A stretch of DNA of 64,000 bases from Chitinophagaceae bacterium (GCA_947454235.1 CANGIY010000015.1:43624-107623); one strand, 5' to 3'; positions 52,363-63,210 are shown, counted from the stretch's first letter. A program made the numbers and translations. Notes: a model not told the origin generated them from the letters alone.

Positions 52363-55300
52363 CTATCGCATCAGCGTTAGGTTGCCTGATTTCGTAATAC
52401 GCCTGCCGCTTGAAAACTCAGCAGTAATATTATAGATGTAAACACCCTCTGGTTGGTCAGTACCACCGTACTTACCATCCCAGCCACGACCTTCAGTTGC
52501 AGTTGTTTCGAACACTTTCTCTCCCCAACGGTTATAAATCCTCATAACGAATGATGAAAGCTCGCTTGAAACGCCACGACGCGGATCGAAATAATCGTGA
52601 ACGCCATCACCATCAGGAGTAAAGCAGTTACCTACGTTGAAATCGCAATCATCAGTCAACACAATTGTATCGGAAACGGTACAACCACCTATTGATACTG
52701 TAACCCAATACGTACCGGCATTTACTACACCAATTGAAGAATTTGTTTCACCGGTACTCCACAACCAAGACGCTGCTGAATTACCAGCATTTGTAGCATC
52801 TCTCATATAGAATACAGCCTCAGTACCAGCGCAAATACTTGTATCAGGGCCAATATTCACTGTAGGTTGCGTATTAACATGAACAACTTTTGTTGCAGTT
52901 GCTGTAGGGCAAACCCTGTAAACAACTTTGGCAGTTATTGTGTAATCTCCAGGAGTTGAATAAGCGTATGATACTGGGTTATGATTATAAACTGAATCAC
53001 CATTACCAAAACTCCAAACTAAGTTTGTAAACCCAATGCTAGAATAATCAGCAGAAAGCGTTAAATAAGAACCAACGCAGATAGCTGTATCAGAAATTGT
53101 TGGAATAATTGGACTGGCAGAATCTACAACCACAGTTCCGTACGCAGTATCATAACAAGGAAGGAAATCCTTCAAAATCATCATGATATTATATGTACCT
53201 GTATTCGCATAAATATGTGTAGGATTCCTTGCTGTATCGGTTGCTCCGTCACCAAAACTCCATTGGTATGACAACCTTCTACCCGTTGACGAGTTCGTGA
53301 ATGTATCAACGCTACCTTGGCAAATCAAACCCGGAGACAAGGTAAAGTCAGCATTCATCGGGTGAGTCAGATCAAAATACTCAATTAAAGAATCCTGACA
53401 ATGACCGTTGTGTGCATACAAAATAACTGTATCAATTTGCTGATGAGTATAAACATGTGTAGGATTTACATCGTGCGAAGAATTGCCGTCACCAAACGAC
53501 CACAAATAAGTTGATGCACCATACGAATAGTTATCAAATACAATTGTATCGCTTGTACAACCTAAATGTACAGTACCGTTAAAGTGCGCTCTAACGCTAT
53601 CTAACACAGTAATTGTGATTGGGCTACGATCACTTTCACATCCAAGTAATGATTGACTTGCCCAGAAAGTATAAGAACCCGGAACATTCGTATTTACAGT
53701 AGGAGGTGTTGCTGAACCAGGTCCACCAGTACTGCCTGGGTACCACAAAAGAGCACCGGTACTTGAAGGATAGCTGAATGTATGCCAAGGCTCACCGGCA
53801 CAATAAACACCAGGAGTATCAGTGATTGTAGGAGGAACCGGTTTAGGGTTAATTGTAACAACTACAGGGTACCTGGCACTTTCACAACCGTTTATTGTTT
53901 GAGTAACCCACCAGGTGAATGTACCTGCAGCAGTTGTAGATGGTGTTGGTGCAACAGCACTACCAGTACCACCTGTAGCAGTTGTATACCAAAGAATGTT
54001 AGACCCTCTGGCAGACAATGGCACAGAAGAAAGATACTGGCAATAAGTTGGGTTTGAGAAAATAGGTGACGGAGGAGTGCTGTGTACGACTACTAAAGTA
54101 GTATCGCTTATATAGCAACCATCATCGTTAACTGTAATGTGATAAACTCCGGAATCAGCAAAAGAACAAGGGTTAATATTTACGTTGGCTGTGGTTGCAG
54201 TGAAGCCACCAGGACCAGTCCAGCTAAATGTGCTCGATGTTGAACTCAATGTATCAATCAAAGTAATAATCAGGTTATCACCAGGGCACAATGGACTGTT
54301 ATTAATAACGTGTATTCTCGGAGGAGGGATAACTGTTAAAAGGAAGCTCTTTCCATTACAATTATGCGAAATAGAATCTGTACCAGTGATAGTATATGTA
54401 ATAGGAGCAGTAAGAGAGCTAACATCGACATCAACGTGCGTACCGGTAGTGCTTGAAAGACCAGTTGCAGGAGCCCAAGTCCACTGCGTCCATGTAAAGT
54501 TACGCGAATCGGCATGAGCAAGATCTACAGCTACTGTAGCAGCAGAGGCAGTACGACAGCTTATTGTATCCAAGATATCGTAAGCAACTCCACCTATCAC
54601 CATCTGTGGATTAGGGAAAGCACTATCAATACCCACTGAGTCATTATAAATATAAGCGTATGAAAGGCACGCACTATCGTAAGCCGGAATAGTACCAATA
54701 TTGAAAATCAATGCAATAGCGATATCGCCTGAGTGAAGACCACGTAAATCGTAGTATGAACCACCTAAACATGAAGCTGTTCCTCCATAAATAGCAGAAA
54801 GATCGGTACATGAGAAGCCTCCCCAGTTGTTATAAATAAGTGCTTTCGCTCTACAGTCTTTTGTTGCGAGTCCATAACGACCATAGCCACCGCCACCACT
54901 GTAAGGGTAAGCTGTTACTTCGTGTCTATTAGCTGCATCACCTTGATAATTAATGTGGTTATTAGTAGTGAATGCACCACCAGAACCCCAAGACTGGTCA
55001 TTATCTGGGTCACTAGAACGGAAATAATAAACGTTTGTAATGTCTGTTGCGGTAGTGTTGTACATTTTTACTGTCACAACTAAGTGGTGACCAAATGTAT
55101 CTACTTCATAAAGTTTGCTCAATCGAAGATTTCCTGAAAGGAATGAACCATCCCATACGCCCGATGCGGTACCGCCTCCGGCTGTTGCAGAAGTGTAAGA
55201 AGACCAGCTACCGGTTAGAGAACCAGAACCGGTAAAGGTACAGTTCGTTGCATAAGAAAAACCGGTGGATCCATTTGCCATGATACACCACATTTCCCAA

Positions 55301-55623
55301 GGCGTACCCGGTAAAGTAAAATCACCATAATAATGCGATCCAGTTGCAGTTGACCAGCCCGTATGCCCCGCATCAGCAACCGACGACAAAATACGATTGG
55401 AACTAGTACTACATAAATATGCACTGGTTGATGCGGTTAAACCAATATGCGGATGGTAACCAGTAGGTGCTGCTGAGCCCGAGCCCAATGCAGCAGTTCG
55501 CTGTGAACCAATCTCTACATATGCTCCTTGTAAGAAGATACTGGTTCCTACAATTTGCGCCTGTGCGAGCTGTGTCGCAAAGGAAAAGAACATAAGAAAA
55601 ATGGCGAGGTTTACCTTCTTCAT
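52363..55623 (-). CDS. giant surface protein with PKD domains, T9SS type B (CHU_C), paralog B
   Basis: This 1086-residue protein has a signal peptide (FLMFFSFATQLAQAQ), then the same N-terminal domain of about 400 residues as paralog A. After an Ig-like domain (about 440-520) come two Ig-like modules, three PKD domains (SFGDGNSSHDVNPTHVYTH, QWSFGDGATDTARNPTHIYAN, WSFGNGDSVYNHNP) at about 690-930, another β region, and the CHU_C tail (MRIYNRWGEKVFET, GWDGKYGG). PKD and Ig domains build stalks for adhesion or carbohydrate handling. The two proteins therefore share head domain and tail but use different stalks. Confidence 0.92.
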   Translation of the reverse strand: MKKVNLAIFLMFFSFATQLAQAQIVGTSIFLQGAYVEIGSQRTAALGSGSAAPTGYHPHIGLTASTSAYLCSTSSNRILSSVADAGHTGWSTATGSHYYGDFTLPGTPWEMWCIMANGSTGFSYATNCTFTGSGSLTGSWSSYTSATAGGGTASGVWDGSFLSGNLRLSKLYEVDTFGHHLVVTVKMYNTTATDITNVYYFRSSDPDNDQSWGSGGAFTTNNHINYQGDAANRHEVTAYPYSGGGGYGRYGLATKDCRAKALIYNNWGGFSCTDLSAIYGGTASCLGGSYYDLRGLHSGDIAIALIFNIGTIPAYDSACLSYAYIYNDSVGIDSAFPNPQMVIGGVAYDILDTISCRTASAATVAVDLAHADSRNFTWTQWTWAPATGLSSTTGTHVDVDVSSLTAPITYTITGTDSISHNCNGKSFLLTVIPPPRIHVINNSPLCPGDNLIITLIDTLSSTSSTFSWTGPGGFTATTANVNINPCSFADSGVYHITVNDDGCYISDTTLVVVHSTPPSPIFSNPTYCQYLSSVPLSARGSNILWYTTATGGTGSAVAPTPSTTAAGTFTWWVTQTINGCESARYPVVVTINPKPVPPTITDTPGVYCAGEPWHTFSYPSSTGALLWYPGSTGGPGSATPPTVNTNVPGSYTFWASQSLLGCESDRSPITITVLDSVRAHFNGTVHLGCTSDTIVFDNYSYGASTYLWSFGDGNSSHDVNPTHVYTHQQIDTVILYAHNGHCQDSLIEYFDLTHPMNADFTLSPGLICQGSVDTFTNSSTGRRLSYQWSFGDGATDTARNPTHIYANTGTYNIMMILKDFLPCYDTAYGTVVVDSASPIIPTISDTAICVGSYLTLSADYSSIGFTNLVWSFGNGDSVYNHNPVSYAYSTPGDYTITAKVVYRVCPTATATKVVHVNTQPTVNIGPDTSICAGTEAVFYMRDATNAGNSAASWLWSTGETNSSIGVVNAGTYWVTVSIGGCTVSDTIVLTDDCDFNVGNCFTPDGDGVHDYFDPRRGVSSELSSFVMRIYNRWGEKVFETTATEGRGWDGKYGGTDQPEGVYIYNITAEFSSGRRITKSGNLTLMR

Positions 55624-55849
55624 AATCTATTTTATTTAAAAATGATTAGCTTTTAACCTATTGATTTACAATTATTTTCACTCACACACATTCGTTTTTC
55701 TCAAAAATGACACATTATAAAGTCATTCTATCAAAAAATTGAACGTGTAAAGTACAATTCTTTTTTAAAAATGAGAGGGTTAATCAGGTGATAGTTCTAA
55801 AATAAGTGCATTTTTATATTCAACTTAAAGCAGAACCATGTTGATTGAT

Positions 55850-58800
55850 TTATCTCAAAAGGGTTACGTTGCCTCTGCGTGTAACAACTTTACCCGCCGA
55901 TGTTTTCGCCACCAATTCGTAGATATATACTCCAAAAGGCTGTGCCTTGCCTTGATAAGTACCATCCCAGCCTTCTGTGATGTCGTTGGTACTGAATACC
56001 ATTAAACCCCATCTGTCAAAAATTCTGAAATGATCAAGTTCAGCAATGCCATCAACTACAAGTTTAAATTTACTATTCGGCTCAACACCCGGTGTAAACG
56101 CATTTGCAGCACCTACATACGAATCTCCATCAACAATAATATTTATTGAGTCAGTTACAACGCAACCGTCTTGTGTAGTACCTGTTACAAAATATACAGT
56201 GCTTGCAGCAGGATTAGCTACAGGGTCCATAACATTATTATGATCTAAACCAGCATCAGGAAACCAGGTAAAGCTTGTACAGTTCGACATGGTCAAAATT
56301 TGATAAGTTTGACCAGGGTGTAACGTTATGGTATCAGGAATAGAAATAACAGCCGCTGGGAACACTTTCGCAGTAAAATTGAATGTGTCTTTACAACCAG
56401 AACTAGAAGTAGCTACAACAGTATAAACCTGATCTGAAATAGGCTCAACTTTTGGTGAACTTCCAAGACTGTCAGATAAATAATAGTGCGGATACCAGTG
56501 GTAAGTTGTTCCTACAGGACCAGTAGGTACTAGATCCATACTTGTGTGCGGACAAAAATCAACATGATCAGGCGTAATTGATGCAAAATTTTGTGGGTAA
56601 ACGTTGACGTCTACTGAATCTTTTGCAGTACAGCCCGCAGGAGTTGTCACAGTGACAAATAATCTGGTAGTAGTACCGCCGTTGAATACAACTGTTGCAC
56701 CGTGAGTAGTATCTAAATCAGTTGCAGGCGTCCAGGTATAGCTATAATTATTATACCATGTAGGAAGTACAGTTGCTTTAATGTGTACTGTATCAAACTG
56801 ACACTTGAATCTGTTTTCTGAAATCGAAACCACCGGATTTGGCTGAACTGAAATGTTCGAATAAGCAAACATTGGAGGGCACAGGTGATATGTTGCAATA
56901 ACGGTGTAACGAGCTGATGTATCAGGCGTAATACTTGCATTCAAAACATCAGAAATCGCAATACCGGCAGTTGGTAACCACTGATAATGGAATAATGGAT
57001 GCCCTGAACCTACCATGTTAATTGTAGCACCCATACAAATTTGAGTATCAATTGGCGATACACTAATTGAATTTGGCAGAACATACAACATAATGTCATC
57101 TGTCATGGTACACTCACGTGCATTAGGGTTAATCAATAATTGGTAATTAACTATACCCGGAGCTGTAGGACGAATCCACGTGTTACCTGCCGCAGGGTCG
57201 TTTACGTTTGTTGCAGGAACCCATGCGTATGTATAATGATTGCTGCCTGTGTCAGGACCTGCAACCCTTAAGTCAAGAGTATCGGCCATACCCAAACACA
57301 ACGTATCTATGATTCTGCGATAAGGAGCAAGTGTATCGACTTCAATATTAAACCCAGCACCCATATCAGGACAATGAGCATAGGTAGCAACTACTGAATA
57401 GTATGTAGTAGTTGTTGGCGTTAGTACCGGCTCTTTAATATTAGGGTCAGAAACACCGGTAGTTGGCGTCCATGTATATGCAAAATTATTAGAACCTGTT
57501 ATGCTTGCATTTACGTGCTTGCCCAAACAGATTGCTGTATCATGGTTATTCAGTATGAACGGTGCTTCAGTATGTACCGTTAAGGTAGTCGAAGAATTAC
57601 ATGTAGGATCAGTGCCCGGATTGATGGTAATTGTATATACAACATCACCTGCTGCAGTTGGCGTAACAATAGGATTAGGTATTGTAGTGCCACTTAACGC
57701 TGTACCCGGTGTCCACAAATAGCTGTAAGGCAAGCCCGAAATTGAAGGATAACTATTAAGCTGAACCGGAATACCTATACATGTCAAAACCAATGGAGAA
57801 TCAACCCTTACAGTTGGAGGTGCAGGGTTGGTTAGAATAATTGGACCTATGGTATCGGTAGGGCATAACGAAGAGCTTGTTGGTATGCCATGAATGTTAT
57901 CGTAACTGCCCGTGCCTCCTCTTGCTGACAAACCAGTCAACGTAATATTACCGGAAGCATCAGAGGAAGTGCCTAGCGGAGTCATTGGTGTACCATTATA
58001 ATCATAATAGACGACGTATCGCGAAGATGCTGCAAATCCACCAATTGTAATTGAACCATCAGATGCACCGCAATAAGAAGGATCGACATGTGTTACTTCA
58101 TGAATTGGTGTCACAAAAGGCCCTCTTTGAACGGTATGGTACGCAAATGAAGTGTCTCCACAACCCAATGCTGCTGCTATGTATGTAGTAGTTACCGACG
58201 GACTTACAGTAAGGCTAGCACCTGTACCCAGGAATGCTCCTGTTGAAGCGTTATACCAATAAATAGTTGAAGTGTCGTAAGGAATCGGAGTAAATGGTAT
58301 TGAAGCAACAGCGTAAACAGTATCAGAAGTGTCAGGTGTAAAACGCCATCCTTCATCTAGGCAGGTGTACACCGAAGGATAATCTCTACTAGGTGCTGTT
58401 GTAGCATGGGTACCGTCAGAGTTTTGAACACCAATAATTGCATAACCACCATTCCATGTACTACATACAACTTTATGTGCCACATAAACATCAATTACAT
58501 TTGTTGATTCATAAAGTACTATTTGTGTTGTAATAGTTTGCGACGTACACGAGAACATGTTTACGGTACAATAGTTCACCACATATTTTCTGTTAGGGGC
58601 AGTTCCGTCGGTAGAATAAGAAATCATACCACTACGGCTACCGGCTGTAATATCAATATCGCACCATGGTCCACAAATACTGTTGTATTTACTAGAATTG
58701 CCGCGCAACCGGGATGTGATAGGCCATGGGTCGTATGCCCCTGCCAAGGTCGTATCGAAGCCTATTGTTCCATTTGCGCCTATTAGACAACGTGAATAAA

Positions 58801-59023
58801 CGGTACCATAAAAGCGAAAGTTAAACCCGAGTGGGTGAACAGCTGAATAAACGTCGTCGGTAGTAATACGGGCATTGATAGGTCTGTCACCAATCAATGT
58901 CGCGTTCATTGTGGCGGAAGGATGGCTACAATCAACAACCGTATCACCGGTAACAAATACCTGCCCAAAACTTGGGAAAATAAACGCCAATAAAACGACT
59001 GTAAGATAGAATTTCAGTTTCAT
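55850..59023 (-). CDS. giant surface protein with Ig-like repeats, T9SS type B (CHU_C), paralog C
   Basis: This 1057-residue protein starts at the ATG at 59023 with a signal peptide (VVLLAFIFPSFGQ). Its N-terminus (HPLGFNFRFYGTVYSRCLIGANGTIGFD) differs from the 48-55 kb pair and resembles NIDO-type or lectin-like β domains. Then come about six Ig-like modules with the pattern YTWTPxTGVSDPNxxxPxxTPTxTTxYxVxA, which differ from the YCQYE modules. The CHU_C tail begins NAFTPGVEPNSKFKLVVDGIAELDHFRIFDRWG. It is separated from paralog B by only 226 bases, so the three genes form a surface-protein cluster. Confidence 0.9.
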   Translation of the reverse strand: MKLKFYLTVVLLAFIFPSFGQVFVTGDTVVDCSHPSATMNATLIGDRPINARITTDDVYSAVHPLGFNFRFYGTVYSRCLIGANGTIGFDTTLAGAYDPWPITSRLRGNSSKYNSICGPWCDIDITAGSRSGMISYSTDGTAPNRKYVVNYCTVNMFSCTSQTITTQIVLYESTNVIDVYVAHKVVCSTWNGGYAIIGVQNSDGTHATTAPSRDYPSVYTCLDEGWRFTPDTSDTVYAVASIPFTPIPYDTSTIYWYNASTGAFLGTGASLTVSPSVTTTYIAAALGCGDTSFAYHTVQRGPFVTPIHEVTHVDPSYCGASDGSITIGGFAASSRYVVYYDYNGTPMTPLGTSSDASGNITLTGLSARGGTGSYDNIHGIPTSSSLCPTDTIGPIILTNPAPPTVRVDSPLVLTCIGIPVQLNSYPSISGLPYSYLWTPGTALSGTTIPNPIVTPTAAGDVVYTITINPGTDPTCNSSTTLTVHTEAPFILNNHDTAICLGKHVNASITGSNNFAYTWTPTTGVSDPNIKEPVLTPTTTTYYSVVATYAHCPDMGAGFNIEVDTLAPYRRIIDTLCLGMADTLDLRVAGPDTGSNHYTYAWVPATNVNDPAAGNTWIRPTAPGIVNYQLLINPNARECTMTDDIMLYVLPNSISVSPIDTQICMGATINMVGSGHPLFHYQWLPTAGIAISDVLNASITPDTSARYTVIATYHLCPPMFAYSNISVQPNPVVSISENRFKCQFDTVHIKATVLPTWYNNYSYTWTPATDLDTTHGATVVFNGGTTTRLFVTVTTPAGCTAKDSVDVNVYPQNFASITPDHVDFCPHTSMDLVPTGPVGTTYHWYPHYYLSDSLGSSPKVEPISDQVYTVVATSSSGCKDTFNFTAKVFPAAVISIPDTITLHPGQTYQILTMSNCTSFTWFPDAGLDHNNVMDPVANPAASTVYFVTGTTQDGCVVTDSINIIVDGDSYVGAANAFTPGVEPNSKFKLVVDGIAELDHFRIFDRWGLMVFSTNDITEGWDGTYQGKAQPFGVYIYELVAKTSAGKVVTRRGNVTLLR

Positions 59024-59239
59024 ATTTCTTTCGTTACAAAACGGACACAACTCCGCCAATAGAAAAGACAACTCTTTTTTGTAAAAAGTTGGTTCAAGCG
59101 TTAAAAATAATCAAAAAAATGGTTGCTGTGACAAAAATGTGGCAATGTGGGGCTAGCTGCCACCCGCTTAAAACTTCAACTTATCAAATACTAGGCTGAA
59201 ACACAGTATATTCTATCCCAACATGAACATCTTACAGAA

Positions 59240-62200
59240 CTATAGATTCTTTAGCTCATCCTTAGTCTCGTCGATTGAATCGAGAATTATCGGCTTAATT
59301 TTATTGAGCAATTCATAAGTCTCACCCGATGGCGGCAAGTGGTTTAATTGGTTTTCCAGTGAAGCAAACATGTGGAATAAGGTATCAGCACCAATCAAAC
59401 CTACCGAATTTTTAAGATAGTGGGCCCCCGCCTGCGCTTGTTTGTACGCACGGTTAGCCATGTTAATTTCTAACTCTTCCAGCAAACCCGGCGTCTTGGC
59501 AACGTAAATCTCTAGTATCTCTTTCATTAAGTGCACATCATCGCTGGTGATGTTTTTGAGATACTGAATGTTTGTAATCTTTTCTTTTACATAGGCATTT
59601 GTAACCGGCATTTCTTTCAGCTTCATTTCAGGCTTGTTCAACAGCGCGAAAATCTTTTTATGAAGCTCTGCAGGTTTTAGTGGCTTTAAAATGTACTCAT
59701 TCATACCTGCCCGCAAACAAGCTTCTCTACTTGCCTGCATTTCTGAAACCGTCATGCCAATAATTGGCGTATTGTCCATTAGCTCTCCTCTAATCATGGT
59801 TGCCGCTTCAATACCACTCATTTCAGGCATCTGCACATCCATCATTATGATGTCAAAATTACCCGAAGCCACGAGGTCAATGGCTTTTTGACCCCTATCG
59901 GCAACTGTTACAGTCGCACCCCAGCTATCAAGCAACATTTTAGCAATGCGCTGGTTCATGAGGTTGTCTTCTACAACAAGTATTGAATAACCATTTAACG
60001 CAGTAGATTCGTCATCTTCATGTTGTTCTGTCGGCTCTGGCAGCACTGCATCTCTATTGAGCTTACAATGGTAAGTAAATGAGAATGTAGTACCTATACC
60101 CAACTGACTTTTCACCTTTAATTCTCCGCTTTGCTGTTCAACAAGTTGGCGCGCAACAGCTAAACCCAACCCGGCCCCACCCGGCATGCGTGGATTTCTA
60201 TCGTCGTTGATAAATGTCTCGAATATTGTTTCCAGCTTATCCTGCGCTATACCAACACCTGTGTCTTTCACCACAAATTCCAGACTCACCACATCGTTTT
60301 GTTGCTGCTTCATGAACACGCCTATACTCACGCTTCCTTTTTCAGTGTACTTCAAGGCGTTGCCTGCAAGTATCATCAATATCTTACTCAAAACATCTTT
60401 TTCAGCAATCACAGCAGGCGGTATCTTATTATCAACCTGCAGTGTGAATCTGATGTTTTTTGCATCAGCATCGGGCTTTAATGTGAGTATAATATTATCA
60501 ACCAAAGCTTTTACCTCAAACTCGCTATCTTCATTCTCGTGCTTCGATGGCTGCTTTTTCGACACGTCATATATGTGATCGAGTGTATTCAGCATTTCGC
60601 CGGTGGCATCTTTAATGCCCGATACCAATACTTTTTGTTCAATTGTAAGTGGTGTAGTAGACAGCAAATTGACCATTCCCAATACACCCGCCAGCGGATT
60701 GCGCACTTCGTGCTTCATGCGCTCCATCACTGTCTGTTGCATGTCTTTTGCTTCCATGGCAATCCACGCTACTTCGTGTAATGCTTCTTCTGTTTTAACG
60801 CGTTCGGTTACTTCATTGAAAATAATTTCGATGTGCTCTACTCTACCCTCGTTAAGTATCAGGTTTCCGCGCATCTCAAGCCACAACTTACTTTGTTCGC
60901 CCTTTTCAATTGAAAATGTAAAAACAGAATGGCGTTCCTTACTGCGAAGTTGCTTAGTAAGCAGGTTGAGTGCTTTTGTGCGCTGGTCTTCATCGGTAAT
61001 AAAATGAAAAGGCCGGACCTTTAAATCTTGTTCAGATCTTCCTAATATTTGCAACAATGCCGGACTGGCAAATACCAAATTTGCCTCTGAATCGGTCTCG
61101 GCAAATAATAATCCATCAGGCATCGACCTTTTTTCGGGTACTGATACCGCAACAGTTTGTGCACCCTGCAAAATGGTGTACACATATAGTTCATCCAGCT
61201 TCACCGCTGAAACCAACACATCAACAACGGTACCGCCACCTGCAAACAGCGCCAGCTTTTGCTCTTGTATTTTGCCGTTTGACTCAAGTTCAGCCTGTAG
61301 GCTTTTCACCTGCTGGCGACCCATGCGTAAAATATTACCAAATAAGTCGCTGTCAATGAGTTCGAAGTTGAAATAACTGAACTGTTTTCTGAAACTTTCG
61401 GTAACGGCTGTTATTACGCCATCCTTATCGGTTATCACCAAAGGAAACGGCATCTGAAGCAGTAGCTCCTGTTTGTTTTCTTGTTGAAACGGGGCTGGAA
61501 TTGACTCTGCATCCGCCTCTGTAGGCTGCTCTACCGCAACCGGCAAAGACTGCACCGGCGCCAACCCCGAAATATCTAAAAGCGTACCATAGATACCCGT
61601 TAGGCCACCCTTGGTATTGTATCTTTTTTTAACAACGGCTTTTACTCTTTTTTCTCTGCCCTTAACAGTTCTTAGGTTAAATTCAATGGTGTCGCCGTGC
61701 GTGTTTTTATCAAGTAGTTTTTTATTGGCATCGTTCACCCTGTCGTAATCGGCAGGACTTACAAAGTTCATAATCGATTGCGCCTTCAAATTATCGGTGG
61801 TGCCATCGCCGTCAAGAAGTGCGAACATGCCCGGAGTCCAGGTGGTGACACGATTGAAAATATTCAATTCCCAACGCCCTGTACCCGCCAGTTTCTCCGA
61901 TTCTTCCAGCCTTTCACGCAACAAAACTTCCTCAGTAATATCCCTGCGCAGGTACAGTATTTTTATGGTCTCATTGTCTTTATTGACATAAGGAATCACA
62001 GTTAGGTCGCACCATGTTATAATGCCTTTTATGTTCTGATTCCTGACAATACCCCGCCAGATGCTCCTTCCTTCTATAGACTGTTGAATTTCTGACGACT
62101 GTACAGTAGTTAAGTCGGCTAGTTTGATGTCGTTGTAATTACGACCTATGATTTCGTTCTCTTTCAGGCCCGCCATGGTGCAAAACCAGCCATTGGCTTC

Positions 62201-62770
62201 CTGTACGGTATTATCCTTGGTAGTGAGGGCTACAACAGCAATTTCATCGAGTACATTTCTATAAAACTCCGCTTCTTTCTTTTCCCGGCGCAACTCCAGC
62301 AACGACATTACCGAAGACGTAAGTATTTGTAACGAAATACGTTGGTAGCTATTGAGTTGATGGTGCTTGGGCGATAAAACGCACAATGTACCCAGCCTGA
62401 ACCCTTCTTTGTTGACCAGTGGAATACCCGTATAAAAACGCACTCCGGGGTGCCCGGTTACCAGCGGACTGTTTACAAAACGCGCATCGGCTATGGGGTT
62501 GGTGACTTCAAAAATCTCATCGTCCTGAATGGCGTAGAAGCAAAAGCCTGCTTCACGGGGCATGGTATGAATCGACATACCCACGCTTGACTTAGTCCAT
62601 TGGCGGGTTTCATCGATGAAGTTAATGAATGCTATAGGAGCATTACATATCTCAGCAGCTAGTTGAGCCAGGTTATCGAATTCCTGCTCCGCTTCGGTAT
62701 CGAGAATGTCATACATCCTCAACGCCGCAATACGGTTCATTTCATTCTTTGGCATCTGATTGTTATTCAT
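59240..62770 (-). CDS. GAF/PAS hybrid sensor histidine kinase with REC and HPt domains
   Basis: This 1176-residue cytoplasmic phosphorelay protein has no membrane helices that I can see. Order: GAF domain (about 20-165), PAS modules with PAC-like ends (about 170-670), HisKA with MKHEVRNPLAGVLGMVNLL (His at about 685), HATPase with N, G1 and G2 boxes (DTGVGIA, GGAGLGLAVARQ near 868), a receiver domain with DIIMMDVQMP (Asp at about 977), and a C-terminal HPt domain (AHYLKNSVGLIG, His at about 1115). The chain His-Asp-His lets it pass phosphate onward to an unseen response regulator. The GAF/PAS input probably senses a cytoplasmic cue such as redox or a ligand. Confidence 0.94.
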   Translation of the reverse strand: MNNNQMPKNEMNRIAALRMYDILDTEAEQEFDNLAQLAAEICNAPIAFINFIDETRQWTKSSVGMSIHTMPREAGFCFYAIQDDEIFEVTNPIADARFVNSPLVTGHPGVRFYTGIPLVNKEGFRLGTLCVLSPKHHQLNSYQRISLQILTSSVMSLLELRREKKEAEFYRNVLDEIAVVALTTKDNTVQEANGWFCTMAGLKENEIIGRNYNDIKLADLTTVQSSEIQQSIEGRSIWRGIVRNQNIKGIITWCDLTVIPYVNKDNETIKILYLRRDITEEVLLRERLEESEKLAGTGRWELNIFNRVTTWTPGMFALLDGDGTTDNLKAQSIMNFVSPADYDRVNDANKKLLDKNTHGDTIEFNLRTVKGREKRVKAVVKKRYNTKGGLTGIYGTLLDISGLAPVQSLPVAVEQPTEADAESIPAPFQQENKQELLLQMPFPLVITDKDGVITAVTESFRKQFSYFNFELIDSDLFGNILRMGRQQVKSLQAELESNGKIQEQKLALFAGGGTVVDVLVSAVKLDELYVYTILQGAQTVAVSVPEKRSMPDGLLFAETDSEANLVFASPALLQILGRSEQDLKVRPFHFITDEDQRTKALNLLTKQLRSKERHSVFTFSIEKGEQSKLWLEMRGNLILNEGRVEHIEIIFNEVTERVKTEEALHEVAWIAMEAKDMQQTVMERMKHEVRNPLAGVLGMVNLLSTTPLTIEQKVLVSGIKDATGEMLNTLDHIYDVSKKQPSKHENEDSEFEVKALVDNIILTLKPDADAKNIRFTLQVDNKIPPAVIAEKDVLSKILMILAGNALKYTEKGSVSIGVFMKQQQNDVVSLEFVVKDTGVGIAQDKLETIFETFINDDRNPRMPGGAGLGLAVARQLVEQQSGELKVKSQLGIGTTFSFTYHCKLNRDAVLPEPTEQHEDDESTALNGYSILVVEDNLMNQRIAKMLLDSWGATVTVADRGQKAIDLVASGNFDIIMMDVQMPEMSGIEAATMIRGELMDNTPIIGMTVSEMQASREACLRAGMNEYILKPLKPAELHKKIFALLNKPEMKLKEMPVTNAYVKEKITNIQYLKNITSDDVHLMKEILEIYVAKTPGLLEELEINMANRAYKQAQAGAHYLKNSVGLIGADTLFHMFASLENQLNHLPPSGETYELLNKIKPIILDSIDETKDELKNL

Positions 62771-62956
62771 AAAACCAACTACCTCAATTAGAGAACAATA
62801 ATACGCATTTTTCCCCGTATCCCTAGATACCTAGAATGAGGGATGACGTAAAAATCATTCAAAAACGGCGCCCCTTACAGCACATTTCGGGGTGAGTTTG
62901 AATCGGAATTCACTGAATTATAGGGTTTTCAGGCGGCAAGTTTCAACTTGAAAAGA

Positions 62957-63195
62957 ACTTTGGTCGTGCCCCTTGCGGGTCGGGCTATACACTGCAAGTC
63001 CTCGCTGCGCTGTGGGCTTTCCGTTGCTATCCCTCACGCTATTGAGATACATATAATCCGCACCCTGGTTGAAGCATCCGCTTCGACCTATACACATACA
63101 AGCGTCCCGCTTGCTTTCCAACCATATTCAATTTTATGACCGGCACGCGGGACGCTTGCGCAGTATTAGGACGAGGCGAGACGCCTCGACCAGTT
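62957..63195 (-). repeat. dispersed multi-hairpin intergenic repeat, copy B
   Basis: The reverse complement of this interval aligns along its length with 3459-3700. It has CAAGCG-GGA-CGCTTG, GAAGC-GGAT-GCTTC and a GAGGCG/CGCCTC stem, and the conserved segment with CTTGCAGTGTATAGCCCGAC. The two copies are inverted relative to each other and enclose most of the window. Frames crossing the copy are not counted as genes. The rest of 62771-63210 contains GAATTC-like words but no recognised gene. Confidence 0.88.
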
Positions 63196-63210
63196 TTAGT
63201 ATAACAAACA

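Noticed and set aside
54185..54517. plus-strand 110-codon frame inside the PKD-containing protein gene
   Set aside because: It is antisense to the Ig-like region and shows no domain features.
60186..61007. long plus-strand open frames inside the histidine kinase gene
   Set aside because: They lie antisense to intact PAS, HisKA and HATPase coding sequence and show Ser/Thr/Cys-rich translations typical of antisense frames.
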